From contig CAVWPR010000008.1 of the NCBI GenBank assembly GCA_963756815.1, forward strand, positions 124,001 through 188,000: a stretch of 64,000 nt of DNA. The letters run 5' to 3'. Below, piece by piece: positions 51,676 to 62,098 of the stretch. The position numbers were made by a program, and so were the translations under genes. The first letter of the stretch is position 1. Every line of letters starts with the position of its first letter. The notes beneath the pieces were generated by a model that ran no database searches, was not told the DNA's origin, and saw only the letters and a program-made list of their open reading frames with translations. The stretch comes from JAENVU01 sp963756815 (GTDB taxonomy: Bacteria; Actinomycetota; Acidimicrobiia; IMCC26256; JAENVU01).

Positions 51676-52448
51676 GTGTCGGTCCCGGGGATGGTCTTCA
51701 CGAACGGCGACGCGTAGACCACGCGCCCACCGACGTCGGCGAGGTCGCGGGCGATCGTCTCGTACCCGGCCCAGTGGTCGAGCGGGTCGGAGAGGTCGAA
51801 GTACAGGAGCGTGATGCGCTCCGTCTCCGCCGTGAGCGGCACGTCGGGCGGCGCGTCGGCGAGCAATGGCACCGCGGTGAAGGTGGCCACCTGGTCGGCC
51901 GGTGTGGGGGTGCGGCCGGCGAACCAGTCGGTGAGCCACGCGGCGTCCTGGCCCTCGGGCGGCTCGGCCATCATCAGCACGAGCCCGGGGTAGCCCCGGT
52001 CGAGCGCGAGCTCGACCGGCACGCCGTCGTCGTCCGCGTGGGCGTCGGCCCGGAACTTGTACATCGTCGTGTGCACGTGGTCGCGGTGCGGGAACATGCG
52101 GTCGTTGGCGTGGAGCCAGTTGACCTGGTCGGTGCCCCACTTCATCCACTCGCCGAACTTGCCGGCCAGCACCCAGTAGATCGCGACGTACGAGCCGGCC
52201 GCGAGGTCGTCGACCACGGGCGAGTCCTCGGGGAAGCGCAGCGCCTTGTGCTCGGCGGTCGCGACGTAGCGGGAGCCCGAGATCGTCCACGCGCCGATCA
52301 TGCAGCCGGCGTAGAAGTGGTCGCGCTCGTACCAGCGGTTGTACTCGACCTCGTGGCCCCGGTGGGGCTCGACGAGGGTGATGAGCGCGCCGCCGAGCTT
52401 GATCGGCTTGACCCGCGTGTCGCCCGAGCCCACTTCCTGGATCGTCAT
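51654..52448 (-). CDS. conserved protein of unknown function, coupled to an acyl-CoA ligase
   Basis: This 264-residue protein contains YNRWYERDHFYAGCMIGAWT and FPHRDHVHTTMYKFRADAHA, which have the look of ferredoxin-like (EthD/Dabb) barrels, perhaps two in tandem. I do not recognise a named family. The ATG overlaps the ligase stop, so the two genes are coupled. It may bind or isomerise the product of the ligase. Confidence 0.75.
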   Translation of the reverse strand: MTIQEVGSGDTRVKPIKLGGALITLVEPHRGHEVEYNRWYERDHFYAGCMIGAWTISGSRYVATAEHKALRFPEDSPVVDDLAAGSYVAIYWVLAGKFGEWMKWGTDQVNWLHANDRMFPHRDHVHTTMYKFRADAHADDDGVPVELALDRGYPGLVLMMAEPPEGQDAAWLTDWFAGRTPTPADQVATFTAVPLLADAPPDVPLTAETERITLLYFDLSDPLDHWAGYETIARDLADVGGRVVYASPFVKTIPGTDTYTDRLW

Positions 52449-53903
52449 GTCGTCTCCCGTGCCGCCAGCGCGGCCTTGTCCACCTTGTTCGTCGCGTTCA
52501 GGGGGAACGCGTCGACCAGCACGAGCCGGTCCGGAGCCTTGTAGTCCGCGATGCGGTCGCGGCACCAACTCCGGAGCTCGTCGAGCGTCGGCGTCGGGTG
52601 CCCGGGTCCGGCGACCACGTAGGCGGTGCCGCGCTCGCCGAGCACGGGATCGGGCGTCCCCACCACCGCCGCCTGCACGACGGCGGGATGGTCGGCGAGG
52701 GTCGCCTCGACCTCGGCGGGATACACGTTGTAGCCACCGCGGATGTACATCTCCTTGAGCCGGCCGACGATCCGGAGGTTGCCGTCGGCGCCCACGAACC
52801 CGAGGTCGCCCGTGTGCAACCAGCCGTCGGCGTCGATCGTCGCCGCCGTGGTCTCCGGGTCCCGCCAGTAGCCCGCCATCATGGCGGGGGAGCGGCAGAG
52901 GATCTCGCCGACCTCGCCGGCTCGCCGGCCGGCGATGCGCAGCTCGACGTCCGGCGCCGGGCGGCCGACGGTGGTGGCGATCACGTCGTCGGGGTCGCCG
53001 ACCAGGGTGCTCGTGGTGACGCCGGCCTCGGTGCTCGTGTAGCGGGTGATGACCGGGCAGCCGAGGGTCTCGCGCATCCGCCGCACGAGGTCGGGCGCGA
53101 CCGCGGCGCCACCGATGCCGCACACCGCGCACGCGGGAGAAGTCGGTGATGGCGACGTCGGGGTGGGCGAGGACGAGCTCCCACTGGGTGGGCACGCCGG
53201 TGCCCATCGTGATGTCCTCGTCGCGGAACAGGCGCAGCGTCTCGGCGGCCGACCAGGGCTCGCTCGCGATCACGATCGTCGTGCCGTTGGCGAGCTCGTC
53301 CCACATCCGCGTCATGTAGCCGACGTGGGGGAACGGGAGGACGAGCAGCCGTCGATCGCCGGGCTCGGTGAGCTGGCCGATGTTGGCGCTGATCGCCTGC
53401 ATGCGGGCGTGGTCGTAGACGGCGCCCTTGGGGATGCCCGTGGTGCCGCTCGTCCAGACGATGCACGCCGGGTCGGTCGGCGCGATCTGCGGCAACGCGG
53501 CGGGCGGTGCGGCGGCGAACGCGTCCTTCAGGTCGTCCACGGGAATGACGCGACCGGCGGGGGCGCCGTCCGGGACGGCGGCACCGTCGCCGAGGACGGT
53601 GACCCTGGGCCCGGTGCGCTCGAGGATGCTCCGCTGCTCCGCCGCGCCGAGGCGACCGTTGATCGCGCTGGTGATGGCACCGGCGCGCAGCGCGCCGAGG
53701 TAGCACGCGGCGAACTTGATCGAGCTCGGGAGCATGAGGCACACGACGTCGCCGGGTCGCACGCCGGCGTCGATCAGCGTCGCTGCGAACCCGTCGGCCA
53801 CGCGGTCGAGCCACGCGTAGGTGGCCCGCTTCTCGCCGTGGACGTAGGCATCGCGTTCCGGATGCGCCTGCGCCGCGACGCGCAGCAGCTCCGCCGTATG
53901 CAC
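52445..53903 (-). CDS. acyl-CoA ligase (frameshifted near 53130)
   Basis: About 485 residues. Motifs: VWTSGTTGIPKGAVYDHARM (A3), ITRYTSTEAGVTTSTL (A5), GWLHTGDLGFVGADGNLRIV (A7), GRLKEMYIRGGYNVYPAEVE (A8) and FPLNATNKVDKAALAA with the Lys (A10, LNATNK in place of the usual N-A-x-GK). The +1 slip lies between VAITDFS and ACAVCGIGGAAVAPDLVRRM. The start is GTG at 53903. It is shorter than typical because the N-terminal part is reduced. The substrate is unknown. Confidence 0.86.
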
Positions 53904-53927
53904 GGGCGCCGCAGTGGGGATCCTGCG

Positions 53928-54735
53928 CTAGTTCCGCAGGTAGCTGAGGAGGCGCAGGATCTCGAGGTACAGCCAGACGATCGTGACCGTGATGCCGAAG
54001 GCGCCGTACCACTCGGCCGACTTCGGTGCGCCGGCCACCGACATCTGCCGGATCATGTCGAAGTCGAGGAAGAGATTCAGTGCCGCGACCGCACAGATGA
54101 CGACGCTGATGCCGATGCCCAGCGCGTTGGGCTGGGCCCAGAAGTAGGCGTCGACGCCGAAGATGCTCAGCAGCGCGGTGAGCGCGTACATCACGAAGAT
54201 GCCGAACGTCGCGCCGATGACCACGAACTTGAACTTCTGCGTCACCTTGACGATGTCGAGCGAGTAGAGCACGAGGCACACCGCGAACGTGGCCAGCGTC
54301 GCCATGATCGCCTGCAGCGCGATGCCGTTCCAGACGACGTCGTAGGCCTTGGAGATGACGCCGAGGAACAGTCCTTCGGCGATCGCGTAGAGCGGCGCGG
54401 TGACGGCGGCGTACTTCGGCTTGAAGATCGTGACCATCGCGAAGCCGAGGGCGACGAAGACCGAGATCCAGGCCCAGCCGGGGAGCTGGACCCGTCCGGC
54501 CGTCGGTGGTCTCGACCTGGTTCCAGCCGACGGCGCCGGCGACCACGAGCAGGAACCAGAGGACGCCGGTCTTGGCGAACGTGCCGCCGACGGTCATCGT
54601 GCGGGTCGCCGACGGTGCCGCGGGGGGCGCGCCGATGGTCGTGGCCGCGGCCGGACCGCCGGGCGACGCCCAGCCCGGCTCGAGCTCCTCGAGGGTCGCG
54701 TTGATGCGCTTGGGTGCGAGAGCGGGATTCGCCAT
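53928..54735 (-). CDS. Bax inhibitor-1/YccA family membrane protein (frameshifted near 54505)
   Basis: About 268 residues. A soluble N-terminal part (RINATLEELEPGWASPGGPA) leads into six to seven helices, with the +1 slip just before PGWAWISVFVALGFAM. Blocks such as YAIAEGLFLGVISKAYD, IVKVTQKFKFVVIGATFGIF and LNLFLDFDMIRQMSVAGAP are typical of actinobacterial BI-1/YccA-like proteins, thought to be Ca2+ leak channels. TAGCGT lies 8 bases before the ATG. It stands alone. Confidence 0.87.
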
Positions 54736-54862
54736 GGGCCACAACGCTAGCGGTCGACGCGATCGAGCCCGCCGCGGCTGCGTGCGGCACGGCTGGTTCG
54801 AGGAGCCGCGCCGTCGGGTCCGGTTAGATTGCGCCGTCCGCAGCACAGGGGGAGTCGCGCGC

Positions 54863-55665
54863 ATGGCCCGTTTCACCGATCGAGTCGCGGTCGTCACCGG
54901 AGCGGGGTCCGGTCTCGGACGCGCCACGGCCCGCCTGGTCGGCGCCGAGGGCGGGAAGGTCGCCGTCGTCGACCTGGCGGCCGAGACGGCGCAGGCGACC
55001 GTCGACGACATCACCGCCGCCGGCGGCACCGCCCGCGCCGTACGGCGCCGACGTGAGCGACCCGGCATCGGTCCAGGCGTGCGTGGACGCGGTCGCGAGC
55101 GACCTCGGTCGTCCGCAGGTGCTGGTGAACTCGGCCGGGATCGGCGGGTTCGCCCGCTCCGAGGAGGAGACGCCCGAGCACTGGGCGGCCATCATCGGCG
55201 TGAACCTCACCGGCACGTTCCTGATGTGCCGGTACACGCTCCCGCATCTGCTCGACGGCGGCGGGGACGATCGTGAACATCGCGTCGAACGCGGGGATCA
55301 TGGGCCAGCCCTACTCGGCGGCGTACTGCGCGTCGAAGGGCGGGGTCATCAATCTCACCCGGGCGCTCGCGGTGGAGTACCTCGACCAGGGTGTGCGGGT
55401 GAACTGCGTGGCGCCGGGAGGGATGCGCACGCCGCTCACGAAGGGCTTCCGGCTCCCGGAAGACGCCGACTTCGACGTCCTCCGCCCGATCATGAGCCGC
55501 ATCGGCGTCTCCGAGCCGGAGGAGGTCGCAGAGTGCATCGCCTACGTCGCGTCCGACGCGGCCCGGTACATGATCGGCTCGATCGTGTCCATCGACGGCG
55601 GGCTGGTGACGTACGGCGGCGGGTTCCCGAAGCCGCCGGCATCCGGCGCGACCGCGGCGGGGTGA
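54863..55665 (+). CDS. short-chain dehydrogenase/reductase (two frameshifts)
   Basis: About 266 residues: Rossmann start VAVVTGAGSGLGRATARLVG, NSAG in PQVLVNSAGIGGFARSEEE, Ser region TIVNIASNAGIMGQPYSAAY, active-site YxxxK in YCASKGGVINLTRAL, and SIDGGLVTYGG at the end. Frames slip +1 at about 55040 (after GGTARA) and at about 55265 (after LLDGG). GGGGGAG lies upstream of the ATG. It is followed closely by an acyl-CoA ligase, a cyclase-type hydrolase, another SDR and a methyltransferase, all rightward and tightly spaced. Confidence 0.87.
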
Positions 55666-55669
55666 CGCG

Positions 55670-57228
55670 ATGGCGCGACGACTGAGCACGTTCGACTCCC
55701 TCTGGGACCTGATCGAGCAGCGGGCCCAGGACACACCCGCCGCCCGCTTCGCGATCGACGAGGACGGCCGCACCCTCACGTTCGCCGAGTACCGCGACGC
55801 GTCCGATCGGGCGGCGGCGTTCTTCGCGGCGCGGGGGATCGGCGAGGGCGACGTCGTGTCGTGGCAGCTGCCCACGTGGATCGAGGCGATGGTCCTCGTC
55901 GGGGGGCTGGCCCGGCTCGGTGCCGTGCAGAACCCGATCCTGCCGATCTACCGCGAGCGCGAGGTCGGCTTCGTCGTCCGCCAGGCCGACGCGAAGCTGC
56001 TCGTCGTCCCGGGCGAATGGCGCGGGTTCGACTACGGAGCGATGGCGCGCGGGCTCGGGCTTCCCGCCGAGATCATGGAGCTGCACCGCGGCGAGGTCCT
56101 CGCCGGTGACGTCGGGACACTCGGTCCGGTGCCGGCCGGGGGCGAGCCGTTCGCGCCGGGCGTGCGGCGCGACGGACCGTTGCGCTGGCTCTTCTACACG
56201 TCGGGCACGACCGCGGACCCGAAGGGCGCGCGCCACAACGACAACACGGTCGCGGCCGCGGCGTGGGCGATGGTGGACGCGTTCGACCTCACCGCCGACG
56301 ATCGCAACGCGCTCGTCTTCCCGTTCACGCACATCGGCGGGATCGGCTGGCTCATTGCCGGGCTGATGGCGGGCTGCGCGCAGGTGATCGTGGAGGGCTT
56401 CGTCCCGGCGACGACCATTCCGGTGCTCGAGCGCGAGCGGGTGACCATCGCCGGCGCGGGCACGCCGTTCCACATGGCGTACCTCGACGCGCAGGCCCAG
56501 GCCGACCACCCGCTGTTCCCGGACACCCGGATCTACGTCGGTGGTGGCGCGGCCAAGCCGCCCCAGCTGCACTACGACGTGAAGGAGCGCCTCGGCGGGC
56601 TCGGCATCCTCTCCGGGTACGGCCTCACCGAGTGCCCGATCCTCGCGGAGTGCCGCGTCGACGCGACCGACGAGCAGATGGCCAACACCGAGGGCGCGCT
56701 GTGCGCGGGCATCGAGGTGAAGGTCGTGACGATCGAGGGCGAGGTCGTCGGCCGCGGCGAGGAGGGCGAGCTGCGGGTGAAGGGCCCGAACCTCTGCCTC
56801 GGCTACGTGGACCCCGCGCTCGACGCGGAGGGCTTCGACGACGAGGGCTACTTCCGCACCGGGGACCTCGGCGTCGTGCGCGACGACGACCACGTGGTGA
56901 TCACCGGCCGTCTGAAGGACGTGATCATCCGCAAGGGCGAGAACATCTCGGCCAAGGAGGTGGAGGATCTCCTCTTCACCCATCCCAAGGTCGCCGACGC
57001 GGCGGTCGTCGGCCTGCCCGATCCCCGTGCGGGGAACGCGCCTGCGCGATCGTCGTGCCCGCCGATCCCGCGGACCCGCCGACGCTCGCCGAGCTCTTCG
57101 AGTTCCTGCAGGGCGAGGGGCTGATGGTGCAGAAGATCCCGGAGCAGCTCGAGATCGTGGGCGGGCTGCCCCGCAATCCCACGGGCAAGGTGCTCAAGCA
57201 CGAGCTGCGCAAGCAGTACTCGGACTGA
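55670..57228 (+). CDS. acyl-CoA ligase (frameshifted near 57040)
   Basis: About 519 residues. Motifs: LFYTSGTTADPKGARHNDNT (A3, without the usual G-P-K), LSGYGLTECPILAECR (A5), GYFRTGDLGVVRDDDHVVIT (A7), GRLKDVIIRKGENISAKEVE (A8) and LPRNPTGKVLKHELRK with the Lys (A10). One G appears to be missing at about 57037 (GGGG), after GLPDPRA; the frame resumes ERACAIVVPADPADPPTL. It begins 5 bases after the SDR stop. It resembles steroid or cyclohexane carboxylate ligases, by context only. Confidence 0.88.
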
Positions 57229-57235
57229 CGCCGCC

Positions 57236-58168
57236 ATGCCGCTCGACGACGACCAGCGCGCGCTCGCGGCGCGTGTGTCCAACTGGGGCCGGTGGGGTCC
57301 CGACGACCAGCGGGGGACGCTGAACCTCGTCGACCCGGCCGCGGTGCGGCGCGGTGCCGCCGCCGTCCGTCGGGGAGTGACGTTCTCGCTCTCGATCCCG
57401 ATGGACGGCAGCGGTCCCCAGACCGGTCGGATCCTCGGGCGCAGGAACCCCCAGCTCCACGTGCTGCAGGCGTCGTACGCGTTCACGGGCGACCCCGGCG
57501 ACTTCGCCACCAGCGACGACGAGGTCACCACCGGGACGCAGTCGGCCACGCACTGGGACGCGCTCTCGCACGCCGGCTACGACGGCCTGCTCTACAACGG
57601 TGTCCCGGCGGACGCGGTCTCGATGGACGTGGGTGCGACGCGGCTCGGCATCGAGCACTTCGGCCCGCTCGTGACCCGTGGACTGCTGTGCGACGTCGCG
57701 CGACTCAAGCGGGTGGAGTGGTTCGACGAGCCGTACGCGGTCACGGGTGCCGATCTCGACGCGTGCGTGGACGCCGCGGGCGTGTCGGTCGAGGCCGGCG
57801 ACGTCGTGCTCGTCCGGACCGGGCAGATGCACTGGCTGCGCACCGGCGACCGGAACCGCTACGCCGACATCTCGCCGGGCATCGGCCTGGACGCGGTCGA
57901 ATGGCTGCACGACCACGACGTCGCCGCGGTCGCGAACGACACCCACGTCTTCGAGCCGTACCCGTGCCCGGGTCCGAACCCGTACCTCTTCCCGACGCAC
58001 ATGATCGAGCTGCGCGACGTCGGCATGCCCCAGGGTCAGCAGTGGGACCTCGACGAGCTGGCGGCGGACTGCGCGGCCGACGGCGTCTACGAGTTCCTCC
58101 TCGCGGCCACGCCGCTGCCGGTGACCCACGCGAGTGGCGGCCTCGTCGCGCCGACGGCGACGAAGTAG
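57236..58168 (+). CDS. cyclase-family hydrolase (kynurenine-formamidase-like fold)
   Basis: This 310-residue putative metal-dependent hydrolase has the cyclase-family motif TQSATHWDALSHAGYDGLLY (His-x-Asp-x-x-x-His), LVRTGQMHWLRTGDRNRY and AAVANDTHVFEPYPCPGPNP. The N-terminus WGRWGPDDQRGTLNLVDPAA is typical of the branch found in acyl-CoA catabolic clusters. It starts 8 bases after the ligase stop. The reaction may be ring opening of a lactone or amide. Confidence 0.86.
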   Translation: MPLDDDQRALAARVSNWGRWGPDDQRGTLNLVDPAAVRRGAAAVRRGVTFSLSIPMDGSGPQTGRILGRRNPQLHVLQASYAFTGDPGDFATSDDEVTTGTQSATHWDALSHAGYDGLLYNGVPADAVSMDVGATRLGIEHFGPLVTRGLLCDVARLKRVEWFDEPYAVTGADLDACVDAAGVSVEAGDVVLVRTGQMHWLRTGDRNRYADISPGIGLDAVEWLHDHDVAAVANDTHVFEPYPCPGPNPYLFPTHMIELRDVGMPQGQQWDLDELAADCAADGVYEFLLAATPLPVTHASGGLVAPTATK

Positions 58169-58174
58169 GCCACG

Positions 58175-58948
58175 GTGGGCACACACGTCGTGACCGGCGC
58201 CGCCTCGGGACTCGGCGCGGCGGTCACCGCTCGCCTGCGCGCACGTGGCGAGCGGGTCGTCACGGTGGACCTGCGCGACGCCGACGTCGCCGCCGACCTC
58301 GGGACCGTGGCCGGCCGGGAGGACGCCCTCGGACGCGCGCTCGCGCTGGTGGACGGCCCGCTCGCGGGACTCGTCCCGTGCGCGGGTCTGGGCCCGCAGG
58401 TACCGGACCACGCGCTCATCGCCTCGGTGAACTTCTTCGGCGCGGTCGCCTTCCTCGACGGGTGCCTCGGCGCGCTCGCCGCGGCCGCGTCGGCCTCGGC
58501 GGTGGCGATCTCGTCGAACTCCACCACGATCGACCCGACCGTGAACGCCGAGCTGGTGGCCGCGTTCCTGTCCCGTGACGAGGACACCGCGCGTGGGCTC
58601 GCGGCGGCGATGCCGGGCAACACCGTCTACGCCTCGAGCAAGGTCGCGATCGCACGGGACGTGCGTCGGCGCGTCGTGGAGTGGGGCGGTCGCCGCGTAC
58701 GCATCAACGCCGTCGCGCCGGGACCGTTCCGGTCGCCGTTGCTCCAGCAGGGGCTCGACGACCCGACGTTCGGCCCGCTCATCGAGGCGCTCCCGGTGCC
58801 GACCGGTGCGATCGGGACCCCCGACGAGGTCGCCGCGGTCGTCGACTTCCTCCTCGGGCCCGACGCGTCGTACGTCCACGGCTCGATCGTCTTCGTCGAC
58901 GGCGGCATCGACGCGCAGCTCCGGCCCGACGCGATCTACGCGACGTGA
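58175..58948 (+). CDS. short-chain dehydrogenase (hydroxysteroid-dehydrogenase-like)
   Basis: This 257-residue SDR has GTHVVTGAASGLGAAVTARL, the Ser region AVAISSNSTTIDP, the catalytic YASSKVAIARDVRRRVVEWG and INAVAPGPFRSPLLQQ. The long insertion between Ser and Tyr (LVAAFLSRDEDTARGLAAAM) is like 3-alpha-hydroxysteroid dehydrogenase/carbonyl reductases. GTG start 6 bases after the previous stop. The stop overlaps the methyltransferase start (GTGA). Confidence 0.88.
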   Translation: MGTHVVTGAASGLGAAVTARLRARGERVVTVDLRDADVAADLGTVAGREDALGRALALVDGPLAGLVPCAGLGPQVPDHALIASVNFFGAVAFLDGCLGALAAAASASAVAISSNSTTIDPTVNAELVAAFLSRDEDTARGLAAAMPGNTVYASSKVAIARDVRRRVVEWGGRRVRINAVAPGPFRSPLLQQGLDDPTFGPLIEALPVPTGAIGTPDEVAAVVDFLLGPDASYVHGSIVFVDGGIDAQLRPDAIYAT

Positions 58949-59700
58949 TCGAGCGCGACGTGACGTTCTACGGGCCGGAGCAGGCCGCGATCCACGACGC
59001 GCGGTTCGGCGATCTCGCCCGCGACGCCGCCCGTCTCGTGGTGGGGCGCCTGCACGCGGCGGGGATCACGTCGGGGCTGGTCACGGACCTCGGGTGCGGC
59101 TCGGGGATCCTGGCCGCGGCGGTGACGGCGGCCGGGTTCACCGCGACGGGTGTGGATCTCGCGCCGGCGATGGTCGACCTCGCCCGGGTCGCGGTCCCGA
59201 GCGCGACGTTCTCGGTGAGGTCCGTGCACGACGTCGACATCGCGCCGTCGGTCGCGGTGACGGCGACGGGCGAGGTCCTGCAGTACGCGACCGATCCGCG
59301 GGCGGGTCTCGACGCGCTTCGTCTCCTCGCCGATCGTGCCCACCGGGCGCTCGCTCCGGGGGGCGTGCTCGTCTTCGACGTCTCGACGCCGGGCCGCAAC
59401 CTCGGGCTCGACGTCCGCCACGTGTTCCACGAACACGACACGTGGATGCTCGGCATGCACGCCACCGAGCGGGGGGACCGACTCGAGCGCCGCATCGTGA
59501 TCCTCGTGCGGGAGGCCGACGGCCGCTACCGCCGCGTCGACGAGACCCACGAGCTCTGCCTCTACGAGCCGGCGGCCGTGGTCGGTGCGCTCAACGACGC
59601 CGGCTTCACGGTGGAACAACGCCCGTCGTACACGGAGGCCACGCCGTCGACTCCGACGGCGGGCTGGGCGGTGTTCGTCGCGACCAGGCCGGGCGGCTGA
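58945..59700 (+). CDS. class I SAM-dependent methyltransferase
   Basis: This 251-residue protein has motif I LVTDLGCGSGILAAAVTAAG, motif II region GVDLAPAMVDLARVAV and HRALAPGGVLVFDVSTPG for post-motif III. The GTG at 58945 overlaps the SDR stop, so it is coupled to the operon. The acceptor is unknown; the long HELCLYEPAAVVGALNDAGF region suggests a small-molecule methyltransferase. Confidence 0.87.
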   Translation: MIERDVTFYGPEQAAIHDARFGDLARDAARLVVGRLHAAGITSGLVTDLGCGSGILAAAVTAAGFTATGVDLAPAMVDLARVAVPSATFSVRSVHDVDIAPSVAVTATGEVLQYATDPRAGLDALRLLADRAHRALAPGGVLVFDVSTPGRNLGLDVRHVFHEHDTWMLGMHATERGDRLERRIVILVREADGRYRRVDETHELCLYEPAAVVGALNDAGFTVEQRPSYTEATPSTPTAGWAVFVATRPGG

Positions 59701-59722
59701 CGGTCGCCGAGCCGGCGGTGGC

Positions 59723-60310
59723 TCAACCGGTGATCGCCGAGACGGCCGCGACCACCGCGAAGACGGCGAGCACGACCGCGGTCACCACCCGCACCGTCCG
59801 GACCGGCACGCGGCGCATGATGCCGGTACCGGCGAGCACCGCGACGGCGGCGACGGCCCACAACGCGAGGACCGCGCCCACGCCGACGCTCAAGGCCGAG
59901 TGGTAGTGGGCCGCGAGGTTGGCGGTCAGGATCTGGGTGAGGTCGCCCCACTCCGCGACGAAGATGACCATGAAGGCGGTGGTGACGGACCGGCGGTGCG
60001 ACGCGGCCTCGCGGGTCACCAGCGCTTCCTCGTCCTCGTGCCCGCGCGACTCCCAGAACGCGAACCCGGCGCCGACACCGAACATGATCGCGACGACGGC
60101 CTCCACCGCACGCGACGGCAACAGCGCGAACAGCCCGGCACCGATGGTCACCGCGATCACGACGTGGACGAGGAACGCACCGGCCGCGCCGAGCCACACC
60201 CCGCCGGGCGTGCCGCGTGCCGCGAGGACCAGCGACGCGAACATCGTCTTGTCCGGGAGCTCGCCGATGAAGATCACCGGGAACACGGCGAGCACGATCG
60301 CGGGGTCCAC
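59723..60310 (-). CDS. GDT1/TMEM165 (UPF0016) family cation transporter
   Basis: This 195-residue membrane protein has the two signature motifs on two hydrophobic repeats: FIGELPDKTMFASLVLAARG (E-x-x-D-K-T) and FVAEWGDLTQILTANLAAHY (E-x-G-D-x-T). The family exports Mn2+ or Ca2+. An acidic loop (SRGHEDEEALVTREAASHRR) joins the halves. The GTG at 60310 begins 5 bases after the protease stop, so it is in the same operon as the protease and the gene upstream. Metal specificity cannot be told. Confidence 0.9.
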   Translation of the reverse strand: MDPAIVLAVFPVIFIGELPDKTMFASLVLAARGTPGGVWLGAAGAFLVHVVIAVTIGAGLFALLPSRAVEAVVAIMFGVGAGFAFWESRGHEDEEALVTREAASHRRSVTTAFMVIFVAEWGDLTQILTANLAAHYHSALSVGVGAVLALWAVAAVAVLAGTGIMRRVPVRTVRVVTAVVLAVFAVVAAVSAITG

Positions 60311-60314
60311 GGGA

Positions 60315-61481
60315 TCAGGCCGCCGCGCAGGAGCCGGTGGAGACGGACCCGGTGCGCGTCCGCGCCAGCTCGCGTCGCAACTCCGACGGCGCGAGCGCGT
60401 AGCCGAGACCGGAGGTGGTGACGGAGCGGGCGAAGACCATGCCGCCGACGCTGCCGTCGGGCAGGACGAACGGTCCACCGGAGTTGCCCGGGCGGACGTC
60501 CGCCTGGAGCTCGAGGATGTCGCGGCGCGTGAGCCCGCCGCCGTAGATGTCCCGGCCGAGGGCCTGGTAGGCGTCGCGCACCGCGCCGGCGCCGGTGGTG
60601 AGCGGACCGCCGCCCGGATACCCGAGCACCGCCCCGACGGCCCCGCGCTGCGGGTCGGTGCTCGTGACCGCGAGCGGCGATCCGGCGAGTCCCGACGTCC
60701 GCAGGATCGCGACGTCGGTGTTCGGGTCGAACGAGACCGCCACCGCGCGGTGCCCGCCGTTCGCGTCGACGATCACCGGATCCGTGATGCCGGCCACGAC
60801 GTGCGCGTTCGTGACGACGAGACCGGGTGCCGCGACCCAGCCGGAGCCGTACAGCGTCCCCCCGCAGCCGACGCCGCTGATCTGCACCGTCGAGGCCGCG
60901 GCGGCGGCGGCCGCAGCTCGGACCTGTGCCGGGAGCGGTCCCGTGACCGGCGCCGCAGGCGTGGGCTCGAGGCCCGCGAACACGCGCGGGAAGCCCAGCG
61001 GATCGGTGATCCGACTCAGGCGGGCGGCGACGTCCGGTACGGGGGGCAGCTCGTGGTCGAGCCACCGGATGACGTGCGAGTCCTGGATCGCGGCGCCGAT
61101 CCCGGACTGGGGCACCGTGGCGAGGGAGGCACCGATCAGCCAGATCGTCACGAGCGTCCCGGCCACGGCCACGAGCCCGCCCAGCGCGGCGTCGACCACC
61201 CGCAACCGGATGCGGACGAGCCCGCGCTGGGCGAGCGCGCCGAGCATGCCCCCGAGCGAGGCGAGCAGGCCGGCGCACATCGCGACCACGCCGAGGGAGA
61301 GGAACGTGGCGCTGGTGGGATCCGACGACCACGACGCGATGCGACCGGCGATGAACGCACCGAGCAGCGCGCCGCCGAGGAAGCCCGCGTAGGTCCCGAC
61401 CTGGACCACGCAGCCCGCCCGCACCCCCCACACCGCCGCTCCGAGGACGACGACCGCGATGGCGACGTCGAGCCCCGTCAC
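60315..61481 (-). CDS. MarP-like membrane serine protease (CvpA plus trypsin domain)
   Basis: This 388-residue protein has four N-terminal helices of the CvpA type, as in mycobacterial MarP (Rv3671c), then a periplasmic chymotrypsin-like protease. The catalytic triad is visible: His in VVTNAHVVAG, Asp in DPNTDVAILRTS and Ser in VRPGNSGGPFVL. Cys residues in SGVGCGGTLYG and near the C-terminus (GSCAAA) may form the disulphide seen in MarP. In mycobacteria the enzyme protects against acid and oxidative stress. The GTG overlaps the upstream stop. Confidence 0.9.
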   Translation of the reverse strand: MTGLDVAIAVVVLGAAVWGVRAGCVVQVGTYAGFLGGALLGAFIAGRIASWSSDPTSATFLSLGVVAMCAGLLASLGGMLGALAQRGLVRIRLRVVDAALGGLVAVAGTLVTIWLIGASLATVPQSGIGAAIQDSHVIRWLDHELPPVPDVAARLSRITDPLGFPRVFAGLEPTPAAPVTGPLPAQVRAAAAAAAASTVQISGVGCGGTLYGSGWVAAPGLVVTNAHVVAGITDPVIVDANGGHRAVAVSFDPNTDVAILRTSGLAGSPLAVTSTDPQRGAVGAVLGYPGGGPLTTGAGAVRDAYQALGRDIYGGGLTRRDILELQADVRPGNSGGPFVLPDGSVGGMVFARSVTTSGLGYALAPSELRRELARTRTGSVSTGSCAAA

Positions 61482-62086
61482 CGCGTCCGCTCGGACGGTC
61501 CGCGCCGGCCGGTCCGGCGGAGGAGCGCGGCCCACCGGTCGCCGGTGGGCTCCGGGACGAGGACGACGTGGGTGGCCCGGGTGAAGCACTCCATGCCCCG
61601 GGTGTAGAGCGTCGCCACGTCGTCGGGGCGGTGGGTGGTGCCGGCCGCCGTGGCGAGGTCCCACGCGTGCACGTGCCACTCCCACGCGGCGAGCGCGGCG
61701 TGCAGTCCGGCGGTCACGGTGCCGCGGGGATAGCCGTACGGCAGGTCCCAGTGCTCCCGGAGGCGGGCGCGGTAGTCGGTGGCGCGTCGCGCGAACTCCG
61801 CGACGCGCGCGGGTCCGGAGGCGGGCGGGAGCGCGGTGAGTGCGGCGGCCGTGCGCGCGTCGAGCTCCGACGCCGGGAACGCCGGCGACGCGTCCCCGGC
61901 CTCGGCCCGGTCGAGCCACTCGTGGTACCAGCCGACGACGGTCACGAGGTGCCCGGCGAGGTCGGTGCCGGTCCACGTGCCGCACGCGGGCCGGGACCAG
62001 TCGGTGAGCGCGAAGCCGGCCGTCACCTCCTGTACGGCGTCGACACCGGCGGCGTAGGCAGCGTCGACCTCCGGCGCGAACGGCAT
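61478..62086 (-). CDS. DinB-fold protein of the mycothiol-dependent maleylpyruvate isomerase family
   Basis: This 202-residue protein has the metal His candidates of the fold in LAGHLVTVVGWYHEWLDRAE and AAWEWHVHAWDLATAAG. The family (TIGR03083/TIGR03086-like) includes actinobacterial mycothiol-dependent enzymes. TAGCGT (62093-62098) ends 6 bases before the ATG, so it is the leaderless first gene of the unit with the protease and GDT1 transporter. The reaction is unknown. Confidence 0.84.
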   Translation of the reverse strand: MPFAPEVDAAYAAGVDAVQEVTAGFALTDWSRPACGTWTGTDLAGHLVTVVGWYHEWLDRAEAGDASPAFPASELDARTAAALTALPPASGPARVAEFARRATDYRARLREHWDLPYGYPRGTVTAGLHAALAAWEWHVHAWDLATAAGTTHRPDDVATLYTRGMECFTRATHVVLVPEPTGDRWAALLRRTGRRGPSERTR

Positions 62087-62092
62087 CGGCCC

Positions 62093-62098
62093 ACGCTA
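62093..62098 (-). promoter_or_regulatory. leaderless-type -10 of the protease operon
   Basis: TAGCGT on the minus strand ends 6 bases before the ATG at 62086; it lies in the 3' edge of the upstream GNAT gene. Confidence 0.4.
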